DNA of 40,420 nucleotides from Bacillus sp. AFS059628 (GTDB lineage: Bacteria > Bacillota > Bacilli > Bacillales > Bacillaceae_G): NCBI RefSeq assembly GCF_002571225.1, contig NZ_NVEC01000031.1:1-40420 (forward strand). Direction: 5' to 3'. This document shows, in pieces, positions 1 to 8,017 of the stretch. The notes beneath the pieces were generated by a model, which did no database searches, was not told where the DNA came from, and worked only from the letters and a program-made list of their open reading frames with translations. The position numbers and the translations under genes are program-made. Each line of letters starts with the position of its first letter. The first letter of the stretch is position 1.

Positions 1-84
1 TTTTATGGGCAGTTGAACCCCCCCCTAAATTCTTTGCTTTTGCTGCATTTTGAGTTGGGGGTCTTACTGCCCATTAAAGCGGGA
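1..84 (+). repeat. bcr1-like repeat, 3' part
   Basis: This is the right-hand half of a repeat also present at 22883-23040 and, inverted, at 40266-40420. It forms a long stem: TGGGCAGT (about 6-13) pairs with ACTGCCCA (about 66-73), with an inner ACCCCC/GGGGGT pairing, and it ends in GCGGGA. The inner stem bases differ between the three copies while pairing is kept. It resembles the roughly 155 bp bcr1 repeat of the B. cereus group. The 5' half lies outside the window. Confidence 0.75.
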
Positions 85-108
85 TAAAGTGTAAGGAGAT
101 TGTGTCGA

Positions 109-258
109 ATGAACAAAAAAAATTTCAAACAAAACAAAGCTACTGATGGCATTGATGTTGAGTTCTCTCGTGAACTCGCTGATCACGATGACTTAGAAGC
201 GAACGCACGTGCAAATGCCGCTGATGCACGTCAAAAACGCCAGTCAACAGAAAAATAA
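109..258 (+). CDS. YfhD-like small protein
   Basis: This is a 49-residue, highly charged and probably soluble protein. After a Lys/Asn-rich start it carries EFSRELADHDDLEANARANA followed by a basic tail, a pattern I associate with the YfhD family of small Bacillus proteins of unknown function. The start is ATG with GGAG about 10 bases upstream. The gene begins only 25 bases after the bcr1-like repeat, so its promoter must lie in or before that repeat. It converges on sqhC, sharing the terminator at 304-337. The family call rests on the short acidic/alanine motif only. An alternative is a small acid-soluble spore-type protein. Confidence 0.55.
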   Translation: MNKKNFKQNKATDGIDVEFSRELADHDDLEANARANAADARQKRQSTEK

Positions 259-303
259 GGAAAGCACAACCTTATTCTTTTCAACAGGGACCTACTACCC
301 AAT

Positions 304-337
304 AAAATAAACCGAGAGACATCTCTCGGTTTATTTT
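304..337. terminator. bidirectional terminator between the YfhD-like gene and sqhC
   Basis: AAAATAAACCGAGAGA pairs with TCTCTCGGTTTATTTT around a tiny loop, giving an A-run on one side and a T-run on the other. It can stop both convergent genes. The sqhC stop codon (331-333) lies inside the 3' arm. Confidence 0.85.
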
Positions 338-2184
338 CGATATTTTTTTATATAATGTGCCAAAGTAAGTAGCGGATAAATTTGGGCATAGCTATGATAA
401 CGAATATAAAACCCACCTGGTAAACCTGTTCCAGTAGGATATTTTCCATTCACATAAGGATTGGCAAGCAAATATGAAATACCTTTTCGAATAGTTGGTG
501 TTTCTTTATCATAGTAAGAAATGAGAGCATCTAACGCCCATGCTGTTTGAGATGGTGTACTAAATGGTAAAGTAACGAATCTTTTCTCCACACTACTTTG
601 GCATGATTCTCCCCACCCACCATCTTCATGCTGTATATGTTCAAGCCATAAAGCTGCTCGTTTCAACGATGGATTGCTAGATGAAATTCCGAGTGACCGC
701 AAACCCGTCATTACAGCCCACGTACCATATATATAACAAATCCCCCATTTCCCATACCAGGATCCATTTTTCTCTTGTACATCCATTAACCAATTTATCG
801 CACTTTGTTTTTGTTTCTCAGGTAATTCATTTTGCGTATATGTCCCGAAAAGTTCTAACACTCTCCCTGTAATATCTGGTGTAGAAGGATCTGTAATCAT
901 GTCGCTTGCGTTTTCGATTGGTAAATTTGCTAATAATTTGCTCGTCACGCCTTTTTCAAACGCTCCCCAGCCACCATCATTATTTTGTAATCCTTTAATC
1001 CAATTGACCCCTTTCTTCCATGCATTTTCTATATTTTCGTTTCCTCTACTTCTTGCCAACACTCTTAGCACAGCTGTTGTATCATCGACATCTGGAATTG
1101 TCGTATTCACATCCGAAAAACCCCAACCACCAGGAGTCAGCGCGGGAGCATGTACGCTCCAATCAGCTTTTTTTGTATGCTGTTTTTTTAATAAATATGT
1201 TATTGTCTGTTGAATCATCTTGTTATCTTTCGGAACGTGTGCCTCTTGTAACGCATAGCTGAGTAAAGCCGTATCCCATACAGTTGAAGGAGAGTTTTGC
1301 AAATGATTCCCTCTTTCCATCTTCCATATATAAGATGTTATCCCCGTTATGGCCTTTTGAATCATTGATGATTGAAGAGAATGTCCTAATGCGAGTAAAG
1401 CATAAATCATATAAAACGAGGCAGTTGCGTAACTATATAACGTTCCATTTTCTTCAATACGCTCTTTCATAAAACGTTCAACTTCCTCATATCCTTTATG
1501 ATGTAACGAAAGAGGATACGATATAATTTGCTTTACATCACTTAATAATGTTTGAAACACCGGAGACCGATCCTCCCGAAACCATTCTCCGCCCCCGCCG
1601 GAAATGTGATTTAAATTTGGCAATAACTTTTTCCCTACTTGAAATCTTTTATTTAAACAAAGCATCATCGGAATTAAATGAATACGTGCTGAGCTACTCA
1701 ATTCAAATATACTGAGAGGGGAATCATTTTGGAGAAACATGATTGGTGTTGGCAAATGAAAGAGTGAAGGATATTCATACTCTCCATGAATTGCTAACAA
1801 AAACTTCGTCATAAAATGAGCACGCGCTACGCCTCCACGTTCCTTAATAAAGATTTCGGCCCGCCTCATATTCGCATCTTCTTTTGTATATTTTTTCGAT
1901 GCTAGCAGGGCCACATAAGATTGAATTGTAGCAGATAAATTACCACCTACTTCATCTTCATACAATTTCCATGTTCCTTCATTTGTTTGGAGTGATGCTA
2001 ACCTTTTTACAAATGGTTCTATCTCTTTATCTCTACCTAATAATTTTAATAAAAAAATCATATGGCAATCTGTTAATGGTGCCCCTTCAAAACAAAACCG
2101 CCACGTTCCATCTCGCTGTTGCATCGTTTGAAGGGCCGTTGTTCGCCTCGCTATTTCTTCATGCACTTTTTCATATAATAACAA
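331..2184 (-). CDS. sqhC: squalene-hopene cyclase
   Basis: This enzyme cyclises squalene or a related C30-C35 linear terpenoid into a pentacyclic hopanoid-type product at the cytoplasmic face of the membrane. The catalytic DVDD (DxDD) motif is at residues 365-368, and several QW repeats are visible (QTNEGTW, QNNDGGW, QEKNGSW, QHEDGGW). At 617 residues it fits the family. I chose the TTG start at 2182-2184 (product begins MLLYEKVHEE) with a G-rich stretch just upstream. The longer frame back to TTG 2226 lacks a ribosome site. Bacillus species also make sporulene or sesquarterpenes with related cyclases, so the exact product is uncertain. The gene is monocistronic. Confidence 0.93.
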   Translation of the reverse strand: MLLYEKVHEEIARRTTALQTMQQRDGTWRFCFEGAPLTDCHMIFLLKLLGRDKEIEPFVKRLASLQTNEGTWKLYEDEVGGNLSATIQSYVALLASKKYTKEDANMRRAEIFIKERGGVARAHFMTKFLLAIHGEYEYPSLFHLPTPIMFLQNDSPLSIFELSSSARIHLIPMMLCLNKRFQVGKKLLPNLNHISGGGGEWFREDRSPVFQTLLSDVKQIISYPLSLHHKGYEEVERFMKERIEENGTLYSYATASFYMIYALLALGHSLQSSMIQKAITGITSYIWKMERGNHLQNSPSTVWDTALLSYALQEAHVPKDNKMIQQTITYLLKKQHTKKADWSVHAPALTPGGWGFSDVNTTIPDVDDTTAVLRVLARSRGNENIENAWKKGVNWIKGLQNNDGGWGAFEKGVTSKLLANLPIENASDMITDPSTPDITGRVLELFGTYTQNELPEKQKQSAINWLMDVQEKNGSWYGKWGICYIYGTWAVMTGLRSLGISSSNPSLKRAALWLEHIQHEDGGWGESCQSSVEKRFVTLPFSTPSQTAWALDALISYYDKETPTIRKGISYLLANPYVNGKYPTGTGLPGGFYIRYHSYAQIYPLLTLAHYIKKYRK

Positions 2185-2251
2185 CTTACTCACCCACCCT
2201 TTCGAAATCCGTATAACGATATTCAAAAAGGTAGCTGAATATGTATGAAAA

Positions 2252-2284
2252 CAAAGAAAAGCAGAACATATAAAATGTTCTGCT
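2252..2284 (-). terminator. terminator of the YuiD-like gene
   Basis: AGCAGAACAT (2260-2269) pairs with ATGTTCTGCT (2275-2284) around a 5-base loop, followed on the minus strand by TTTTCTTTG. It lies directly after the stop of the YuiD-like gene and upstream of sqhC. Confidence 0.85.
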
Positions 2285-2709
2285 CATAAACAATATCCCA
2301 CTCCGACAATTATCCCTACTAAAGCACCAACTACTACTTCATACGGTGTATGCCCAACAAGTTCATTTAATTTCTTATACTCTGTTTGTCTACCATGAAA
2401 AAACTCATTCAATATTTTCGCTTGTTTACTTACCGCAAGCCTTACTCCTGAGGCGTCATACATAACAATAATGGCAAAAATAGCAGCAATTGCAAACATG
2501 GAACTTTCCACGCCTTCCACAACGCCAACACCTGTCGCGAGTGCTGTAACAGTTGAAGCATGAGAACTTGGCATCCCACCTGAAGCGAAAAACTTTGCAA
2601 AATCAAATTCACCCGTTTTAACCAATTTAAAGACCACTTTCGTTAATTGTGCTAAAAACCATGAAATTACAGCGGCCATAAGCGGATCATTATGTAAAAT
2701 TGTTTCCAC
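2284..2709 (-). CDS. YuiD/DUF212-family membrane protein (PAP2-related)
   Basis: This 141-residue protein has several hydrophobic helices and the motif GGMPSSHAS, which resembles the phosphate-binding PSSH signature of acid phosphatase/vanadium haloperoxidase proteins. That places it in the DUF212 (YuiD-like) family. Biochemical function is not established for this family. The start is GTG with GGGAG about 10 bases upstream, giving METILHNDP. A terminator follows the stop codon, and the gene appears to be transcribed alone. Confidence 0.85.
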   Translation of the reverse strand: METILHNDPLMAAVISWFLAQLTKVVFKLVKTGEFDFAKFFASGGMPSSHASTVTALATGVGVVEGVESSMFAIAAIFAIIVMYDASGVRLAVSKQAKILNEFFHGRQTEYKKLNELVGHTPYEVVVGALVGIIVGVGYCL

Positions 2710-2761
2710 GTTCTCAGCTCCCTACTAGCTATAATGGAAATCCTATATAGTATCAGTATAA

Positions 2762-2789
2762 AGAAAAATGCGTAGAAAATACTACGCAT
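2762..2789 (-). terminator. terminator of the rarD-like gene
   Basis: ATGCGTAG (2768-2775) pairs with CTACGCAT (2782-2789), followed by TTTTTCTT on the minus strand. The 5' arm overlaps the stop codon of the upstream gene. Confidence 0.85.
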
Positions 2790-3730
2790 TATGATACTTT
2801 TGCTGATTTATTTTTTATAAATTTCGGTTGTTTCTGCACTAAGAACTTTGTTTTCGCTACCGAGAATACAAATAATGCAACCCATATACAGAAAAATGCA
2901 ATCATATGAGTAGAGGTGAAATGTTCACCAAATACAAATACACCTAAAATTAAACTAATCGTTGGCGCAATATATTGTAAAAATCCGACCATATAAAGTG
3001 GAATAAGTTGCGCTCCTTTCGCAAAATAAAAAAGTGGTAAAGCAGTAACAATGCCCGCTCCTATTAATAGTAACGTCGATAACATGGAAATAGATCCAAA
3101 TGAACCGAAGCCATGTGCTCCAGTCATAATAAGATAAATAATTGCAAACGGCGTCACTAACATCGTTTCCATCGTAAGCCCAATTGTCGCATCATAGTTT
3201 AACAATTTTTTCGTTAATCCGTATAATCCAAATGAAAAGGCGAGTGATAAAGAAACCCACGGTATAGATCCGAAACGTACCGTTAAAATAATAACTCCTA
3301 CTCCAGCTAAACCAACTGCAACATATTGCCAAAAGTTTAACTTTTCCTTTAAAACGACTGTACCAAGTAAAATACTAATAAGCGGATTAATATAATACCC
3401 AAGACTTGCTTCAATGACATGATTATGATTCACGGCCCATATGTAGACAAACCAGTTTCCGCTAATCAAAACTGAAGCTATTGTTAATGACATTAATAAT
3501 TTAGGTCGTTTAAAAAGATTCAAAAACTCCCCAATAAACTGACGAAACCTTTTCGTAACACCTAATACTAGTAACATAAAAACGAACGCCCAAACGATGC
3601 GGTGTGCTAATATTTCATCTGCAGGAACTTCCTCAACCCATTTCCAATAGATTGGTAGGATTCCCCACATCGTATAAGCACCAGCCGCATATATAATCCC
3701 TTTTTTTTGCTGTGCTGATTGACTCCCCAT
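2789..3730 (-). CDS. rarD: RarD-type EamA/DMT-family transporter
   Basis: This 313-residue integral membrane protein has about ten hydrophobic helices. It starts GIIYAAGAYTMWGILPIYWK, followed by EVPADEILAHRIVWAF, which is characteristic of the RarD subgroup of drug/metabolite (EamA) transporters. The substrate is unknown. I placed the start at ATG 3728-3730 (MGSQSAQQKK), behind an AGAGGAG stretch about 10 bases upstream. The open frame extends another 34 codons, but none of those starts has a ribosome site, and the extension would overlap the DUF1294 gene. A TATAAT at 3762-3767 on the minus strand may be its -10 box. Confidence 0.85.
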   Translation of the reverse strand: MGSQSAQQKKGIIYAAGAYTMWGILPIYWKWVEEVPADEILAHRIVWAFVFMLLVLGVTKRFRQFIGEFLNLFKRPKLLMSLTIASVLISGNWFVYIWAVNHNHVIEASLGYYINPLISILLGTVVLKEKLNFWQYVAVGLAGVGVIILTVRFGSIPWVSLSLAFSFGLYGLTKKLLNYDATIGLTMETMLVTPFAIIYLIMTGAHGFGSFGSISMLSTLLLIGAGIVTALPLFYFAKGAQLIPLYMVGFLQYIAPTISLILGVFVFGEHFTSTHMIAFFCIWVALFVFSVAKTKFLVQKQPKFIKNKSAKVS

Positions 3731-3821
3731 CTTCCTTTTTCTCCTCTTCTCGTTTTTCTCCATTATACGGTCCCGCATGCTCACTTTACCAATAATCAAT
3801 CTGCAATTCTTTCGACATTTC

Positions 3822-4070
3822 TCATACAGCAAAAAGTAAACATACTGTTATAACGACAAGTAATGGTATACCGAAAACAAATTTCTTTTTATGAGTTTTA
3901 TGGTGAAACATATACATACCGATCCAAGCACCAACTGCTCCTCCAGCTGCCGCTGATAAAAACAACGTACTTTCTGGTGTTCTCCACTGTTTCTTCTTCG
4001 CTTTTCGTTTATCAAGCCCCATAAGGCTAGAAGCTATAACGTTAATAATAATAAAATAAATCCATTTCAT
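3822..4070 (-). CDS. DUF1294-family small membrane protein
   Basis: This 82-residue protein has an N-terminal helix (MKWIYFIIINVIASSLMG), the family-typical DKRKAKKKQWRTPESTL motif, a glycine-rich helix (AAAGGAVGAWIG), MYMFHHKTHKKKF and a final hydrophobic helix. This order is characteristic of DUF1294 proteins such as B. subtilis YsdA, which are of unknown function. The ATG start has GGGAG 8 bases upstream. It is probably co-transcribed with the rarD-like gene 91 bases downstream. Confidence 0.85.
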   Translation of the reverse strand: MKWIYFIIINVIASSLMGLDKRKAKKKQWRTPESTLFLSAAAGGAVGAWIGMYMFHHKTHKKKFVFGIPLLVVITVCLLFAV

Positions 4071-4207
4071 CGCTTTCTCTCCCTATGAAAAATTCGCTTA
4101 ATGGTAACATGAAAAAACGACGGAAACAACTGAAGAACGCTTTTTATTAATTAGTTACCTTTATATTTATATAGCCAATTAAACAGAAAGTTGTTATGAG
4201 CAGAACC

Positions 4208-4606
4208 TTATATTTCATTCCCTTCACCCACTACCAAATCATCGAAAAAACTTCTCTCAATCTCTTTTTCATCAAAATGAAGAACTACGATTAGCCCTAC
4301 ATATAAAGAGACGAAATTTAGAAACCATTCGCCATTATCACCTTTGTTAGCTAAACATTTAAATATCTCTTGAAATTGCATACGCTCATCTGTAGCAATA
4401 ACTGGTCGCACGCCAAAGTATTTCAATACGAGATTCAGCTTCAGTTGCACGGATAATGATAAAATATATTTTAATAGCTTTGTATAATAAACAACATTTT
4501 TTTTGCTATATAACGTCACAAGTTTTTGATGTAAATGAGAAATCGATAATTCCTTTTCAGTCACTTGTGTTGCTTCTATTGTTTCAACCATCTTTCTCAT
4601 ATCCAT
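4208..4606 (-). CDS. uncharacterised 132-residue protein, last gene of the Mrp/Moco cluster
   Basis: I do not recognise this protein. It is 132 residues long and mostly helical. Its middle is leucine-rich (YYTKLLKYILSLSVQLKLNLVLKYFG), and there is a second hydrophobic stretch (WFLNFVSLYVGLIVVLHF) before an acidic tail. There is no signal peptide and no cysteine cluster. The ATG start has a strong AGGAGGGG 8 bases upstream. It follows the 74-residue gene by 38 bases and so is probably the last gene of the mrp end of the formate dehydrogenase/molybdenum-cofactor cluster. A soluble helical partner protein is as likely as a membrane protein. Confidence 0.7.
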   Translation of the reverse strand: MDMRKMVETIEATQVTEKELSISHLHQKLVTLYSKKNVVYYTKLLKYILSLSVQLKLNLVLKYFGVRPVIATDERMQFQEIFKCLANKGDNGEWFLNFVSLYVGLIVVLHFDEKEIERSFFDDLVVGEGNEI

Positions 4607-4644
4607 TACATTTACCCCTCCTGAAAAAACAAAGCAAAAAATAT

Positions 4645-4869
4645 TTATTTTATAATCAGCAATAATTGAGTATTTCTCGTCTCTCTTTCTTCTTCACTAA
4701 CTAAGTCATACTTTTTTAAAAGATGAAAGATATCGTTTAATATTTCCTGCGAATGATTACGTTGCAAAAATCCCTTCAATCCTGTAAAAATCCCTTCCGG
4801 TAAAAAACTCTTCTGACTTTCCAGCTTATTCATTACATCTTCCATAGTATGATCGATATTACAAGCCAT
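4645..4869 (-). CDS. uncharacterised 74-residue protein downstream of mrp
   Basis: I do not recognise this protein. It is a small, probably helical cytosolic protein (MACNIDHTMEDVMNKLESQK, then GIFTGLKGFLQRNHSQEILNDIFHLLKKYDLVSEEERE). A single cysteine sits at residue 3. The ATG start has AGGAGG 8 bases upstream. It starts 14 bases after the mrp stop, so co-transcription with mrp is very likely. The position suggests a role linked to Fe-S or molybdoenzyme maturation, but nothing in the sequence itself shows that. Confidence 0.75.
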   Translation of the reverse strand: MACNIDHTMEDVMNKLESQKSFLPEGIFTGLKGFLQRNHSQEILNDIFHLLKKYDLVSEEERETRNTQLLLIIK

Positions 4870-4883
4870 AAAAAATCCCTCCT

Positions 4884-5933
4884 TTATCCTTTATAAATAA
4901 TATCCTCTGCTAACGATGTAAACACTTCTCCTACAAGAGAGTCTTCATCATATACAGATGAACCGTTGTTTTCTTCTCGTTTTGCAAAAGGTATTTGCGC
5001 GATCACTTCTGTTTGCAATTGTTCTGCAAGCATTTCTCCTCCACCTTTTCCGAAGAGATAATTTTTCAATCCATCTCGTTCTTCATAATAAGCCATATTT
5101 TCCACAATACCTAAAATTTCGTGTTTCGTATGTTTTGCCATAACACCTACTCTAGATGCTACGAATGAAGCTACATTGTGTGGTGTTGTAACGATAATTT
5201 CTTGCGCCTGCGGGATCATTGCAGCAACATCAATAGCAACATCCCCTGTACCAGGTGGTAAATCAAGAAGTAAATAATCTAATTTTCCCCAGTGCGTATT
5301 CGCTAGGAAATTTTGAATCCATTTATTTAACATCGGCCCGCGCCACATAACCGGGTTATTTCCTTCCGTAAAAAATCCCATCGACATAATTTTAACACCG
5401 TGACTAACGACTGGAATTGCCGTTTGATCAATCATCGTTGGCTTTTGATTCGTTTCCATCATAGCTGGAATGCTAAAACCATATATATCTGCATCTAATA
5501 TCCCCACTTTTTTGCCCATACGAGCTAAAGCAGTTGCAAGATTAATTGTCACTGTTGATTTTCCAACTCCACCTTTTCCGCTCGTTACAGTAATAAATCG
5601 TACCCCTGAATCAAGGCGAAGCATGCTTAGCATACCAGTTTCTGTTCTACTATTTTTCTTTAACTTTTCTGTTAGCGCAGCTCGCTCTTCTTGCGTCATA
5701 GAACCGAATGTCACATCTACTTTAGATGCACCAATTGCATGCAGAGACTCTTCCACATCTTGTTGAATTTTTGCTTTTAACGGACAACCTTGAATCGTTA
5801 ATACTACTTCCAGTTTAACCTTTGTTCCATTTATTTGTATATCTCTAACCATATTTAATTCTACAATACTTTTGTGTAACTCTGGATCCTCTACATGTTT
5901 TAACGCGTTCATTATTTGTTCTTGCGTAATCAT
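4884..5933 (-). CDS. Mrp/ApbC/SalA-type P-loop ATPase
   Basis: This 349-residue protein has an N-terminal DUF59/MIP18-like domain (EDPELHKSIVELNMVRDI, IQGCPLKAKI). A ParA/MinD-like ATPase domain follows, with the Walker A motif GKGGVGKST and LLLDLPPGTGD. Mrp/Nbp35 relatives carry Fe-S clusters. The usual C-terminal CxxC cluster motif is missing here: the segment reads ENMAYYEERDGLKNYLFG, as I recall for B. subtilis SalA. The role could therefore be Fe-S delivery to the formate dehydrogenase or SalA-like regulation. I chose the second ATG (5931-5933), 9 bases from AAGGG. The first ATG at 5942 abuts it. Confidence 0.85.
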   Translation of the reverse strand: MITQEQIMNALKHVEDPELHKSIVELNMVRDIQINGTKVKLEVVLTIQGCPLKAKIQQDVEESLHAIGASKVDVTFGSMTQEERAALTEKLKKNSRTETGMLSMLRLDSGVRFITVTSGKGGVGKSTVTINLATALARMGKKVGILDADIYGFSIPAMMETNQKPTMIDQTAIPVVSHGVKIMSMGFFTEGNNPVMWRGPMLNKWIQNFLANTHWGKLDYLLLDLPPGTGDVAIDVAAMIPQAQEIIVTTPHNVASFVASRVGVMAKHTKHEILGIVENMAYYEERDGLKNYLFGKGGGEMLAEQLQTEVIAQIPFAKREENNGSSVYDEDSLVGEVFTSLAEDIIYKG

Positions 5934-6005
5934 TGAACTCATCCCTTCTCGTGTTCGAATTTATATACAACATCTTCTTAGCGCTTCATCTCGTGAAAAA
6001 GCTTA

Positions 6006-6242
6006 TTACCCTCCGCTAGCAGGCGGAATGAATGCGACTATATCTCCAGCTTTTATCATCTCTTCATTCGTTACAAACTCTTCATTAACTGCTACCATTA
6101 CAGTATCTAACGACTGCAAATGATAGCTTTCTTTCAACCATTCTTTTAATTGCACTACTGTCATTTCTTGTTTTTCTAAAATGACTAATTGATCCAATCC
6201 GACTTCCTCACGCAAATTTGCGAACAATAAAATTGTAATCAT
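6006..6242 (-). CDS. moaD: molybdopterin synthase small subunit MoaD
   Basis: This 77-residue ubiquitin-fold protein begins MITILLFANLREEVG and ends in PPASGG. The C-terminal Gly-Gly is adenylated by MoeB and then thiocarboxylated, and it donates sulfur to precursor Z within the MoaD-MoaE complex. I took ATG 6240-6242, which is 4 bases after the moaE stop. The open frame runs upstream inside moaE, but those residues are not MoaD-like. Tight spacing indicates translational coupling with moaE. Confidence 0.92.
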   Translation of the reverse strand: MITILLFANLREEVGLDQLVILEKQEMTVVQLKEWLKESYHLQSLDTVMVAVNEEFVTNEEMIKAGDIVAFIPPASGG

Positions 6243-6246
6243 TTTC

Positions 6247-6711
6247 TCATTCTTCCTTCTTCGGTTTTCCTTCTGGATATGCCGTATTTTCAAGTTGATC
6301 TCCAATCCACATCGTTCCATCTTCCCAAAATTCTTTTTTCCAAATTGGGACGATTCTCTTTATACGTTCAATCGCGTATTCATTCGCTTCATAAGCTACT
6401 TTCCGATGCGGTGATGAAACTGCAATAACGACCGCGATATCCATAATTTCTAGCCGCCCTACACGGTGCGTAATTGCTACTTTTGCATCCGGCCACTTTT
6501 CATTTATTTCTTCACCAATTCTCGTAAGTTGTTTTACTGCCATCGGTTTATATGCTTCATACTCTAAATGTAGCGTTCGTTTTCCTTTTGTTAATTCTCT
6601 TACCGTACCAATAAATGTTGTAATTGCACCTGCTTCTCTTCTTGCGACTTTATTCGTTACTCTTTCAACTACAATCGGTATATCTACAATTTCAAATAGT
6701 ACTTGTCCCAT
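6247..6711 (-). CDS. moaE: molybdopterin synthase large subunit MoaE
   Basis: This 154-residue catalytic subunit converts precursor Z (cPMP) to molybdopterin with MoaD thiocarboxylate. Visible family motifs are GAITTFIGTVRE, HRVGRLEIMD, SSPHRKVAYEA and the active-site lysine region PIWKKEFWEDG. The start is ATG 6709-6711 with GAGGGG 8 bases upstream, and it overlaps the last codons of moeA by 20 bases. An upstream GTG (6720) is in frame but lies too close to that ribosome site. Confidence 0.93.
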   Translation of the reverse strand: MGQVLFEIVDIPIVVERVTNKVARREAGAITTFIGTVRELTKGKRTLHLEYEAYKPMAVKQLTRIGEEINEKWPDAKVAITHRVGRLEIMDIAVVIAVSSPHRKVAYEANEYAIERIKRIVPIWKKEFWEDGTMWIGDQLENTAYPEGKPKKEE

Positions 6712-7999
6712 TAGAAACACCCCTCACTTTATAAAATGTTCCAGGCCATTCACTACCTTCGTTATCTTCCAGCAAGAGAACGTCTACGAACATATCTTTT
6801 TTATAACCTCTCGTACCACCGGGAAGTACAATAAATATATTTGTCTCTGCTAATGAAGAAACCGAACTAGATTTATCAAACCCTGACGGATAAGCGATTA
6901 ATTGTCCTTCCTTATATGTCAGTTTTGCTCGTACAAATCTCGTAAATGGATTTGGTTTCAGAAAATCTTCTCCTAATAACGCTTTTTCTCTTTTTGCATG
7001 TGCTTTTTTACTAAACATATACGTCCGAATACAAGGTCTTACAAACAATTCAAATCCTACGTAACAAGCAGATGGATTTCCTGATAAACCAAATAATAAC
7101 TTGCCATTTAATTGCGCTACAGTCGTAACACTTCCTGGCCTCATTGCAACTTTATTGAAAAGAACAGATGCACCTAATTTTTCATATATAGCTGGCAAAT
7201 AATCGTAATCTCCTACTGATACACCACCTGTTGTAATGACCATATCTACTTGGCTTAACGCTTCTTTAACAACTGTAAAACATGTAGGAAAATCATCGCT
7301 AAACTTCCCAAAATATTTCACTCTCCCGCCCGCTCTTCGAATTTGAGACGATATCATACACGTATTACTATTTCGGATTTTCCCTGGCTGTAATGAGTCA
7401 TTTACATCCAGTAATTCACTACCGGTCGCTAATAATCCAATTACAGGCTTTCTCGCCACTGGTACTTCACTATAACCGAATGTGGCAAGAAGAGCTGAAA
7501 TACCTGGATGAATGTATGACCCTTTCTTTGCAAGAACCGTTCCTTTACGAGCATCTTCACCTTGAAAAGAAATATTGTCGCCTTTTTTGAACGATCGCTT
7601 CACTTCCATATAATCCTTGCCATCCTTCTCATATTGACGAGTCAGCTCTAACATAACAACCGCATCACACCCATTCGGAATTTGGGCTCCCGTCATAATT
7701 CGAACTGCTTGAAACGGACCTATTTTCTCATGGAATAGTGACCCCGCACCAATTTCACCAATTACTTCAAACACAATTGGCGTTTCATAACTTGCTACAT
7801 TCGTATCTTCTGCCCTAATAGCAAATCCGTCATACGGTGAACGATTGAATGAAGGTACATCATGGTCAGCTACTAAATCCTCTGCTAATATACGCCCGTA
7901 GGCTAATTCAATTGGCAATAGCTCCTTTAATCCCTCATTAGCAAATTCCATTACTTTACGAACAGCTTCTTCAACCGTAATTGGCACTCTTCTTTCCAT
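6692..7999 (-). CDS. moeA: molybdopterin molybdenumtransferase MoeA
   Basis: This 435-residue enzyme inserts molybdenum into adenylylated molybdopterin. It carries the MoeA signatures VPSFNRSPYDGFAIRAED, GAQIPNGCDAVVMLE, ITTGGVSVGDYDYLP and FGLSGNPSACYVGFE, and a C-terminal beta-barrel domain. I used ATG 7997-7999 (MERRVPITVEEA), 9 bases after AAAGGG. A TTG three codons upstream abuts the ribosome site. It follows moeB by 18 bases in the same operon. No gene for MobA, MobB, MoaB or MoaC is in the window, so those steps must be encoded elsewhere. Confidence 0.93.
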   Translation of the reverse strand: MERRVPITVEEAVRKVMEFANEGLKELLPIELAYGRILAEDLVADHDVPSFNRSPYDGFAIRAEDTNVASYETPIVFEVIGEIGAGSLFHEKIGPFQAVRIMTGAQIPNGCDAVVMLELTRQYEKDGKDYMEVKRSFKKGDNISFQGEDARKGTVLAKKGSYIHPGISALLATFGYSEVPVARKPVIGLLATGSELLDVNDSLQPGKIRNSNTCMISSQIRRAGGRVKYFGKFSDDFPTCFTVVKEALSQVDMVITTGGVSVGDYDYLPAIYEKLGASVLFNKVAMRPGSVTTVAQLNGKLLFGLSGNPSACYVGFELFVRPCIRTYMFSKKAHAKREKALLGEDFLKPNPFTRFVRAKLTYKEGQLIAYPSGFDKSSSVSSLAETNIFIVLPGGTRGYKKDMFVDVLLLEDNEGSEWPGTFYKVRGVSNGTSTI

Positions 8000-8017
8000 T
8001 GTTGACAACCCTTTCTA

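Noticed and set aside
899-1213. Open frames antisense to sqhC and to other large genes
   Set aside because: They mirror the codon pattern of the real gene on the other strand, lack ribosome sites and resemble no family.
4071-4207. Possible RNA gene or terminator between the DUF1294 gene and the 132-residue gene
   Set aside because: No stable stem with a T-run and no reading frame could be found; nothing is supported there.
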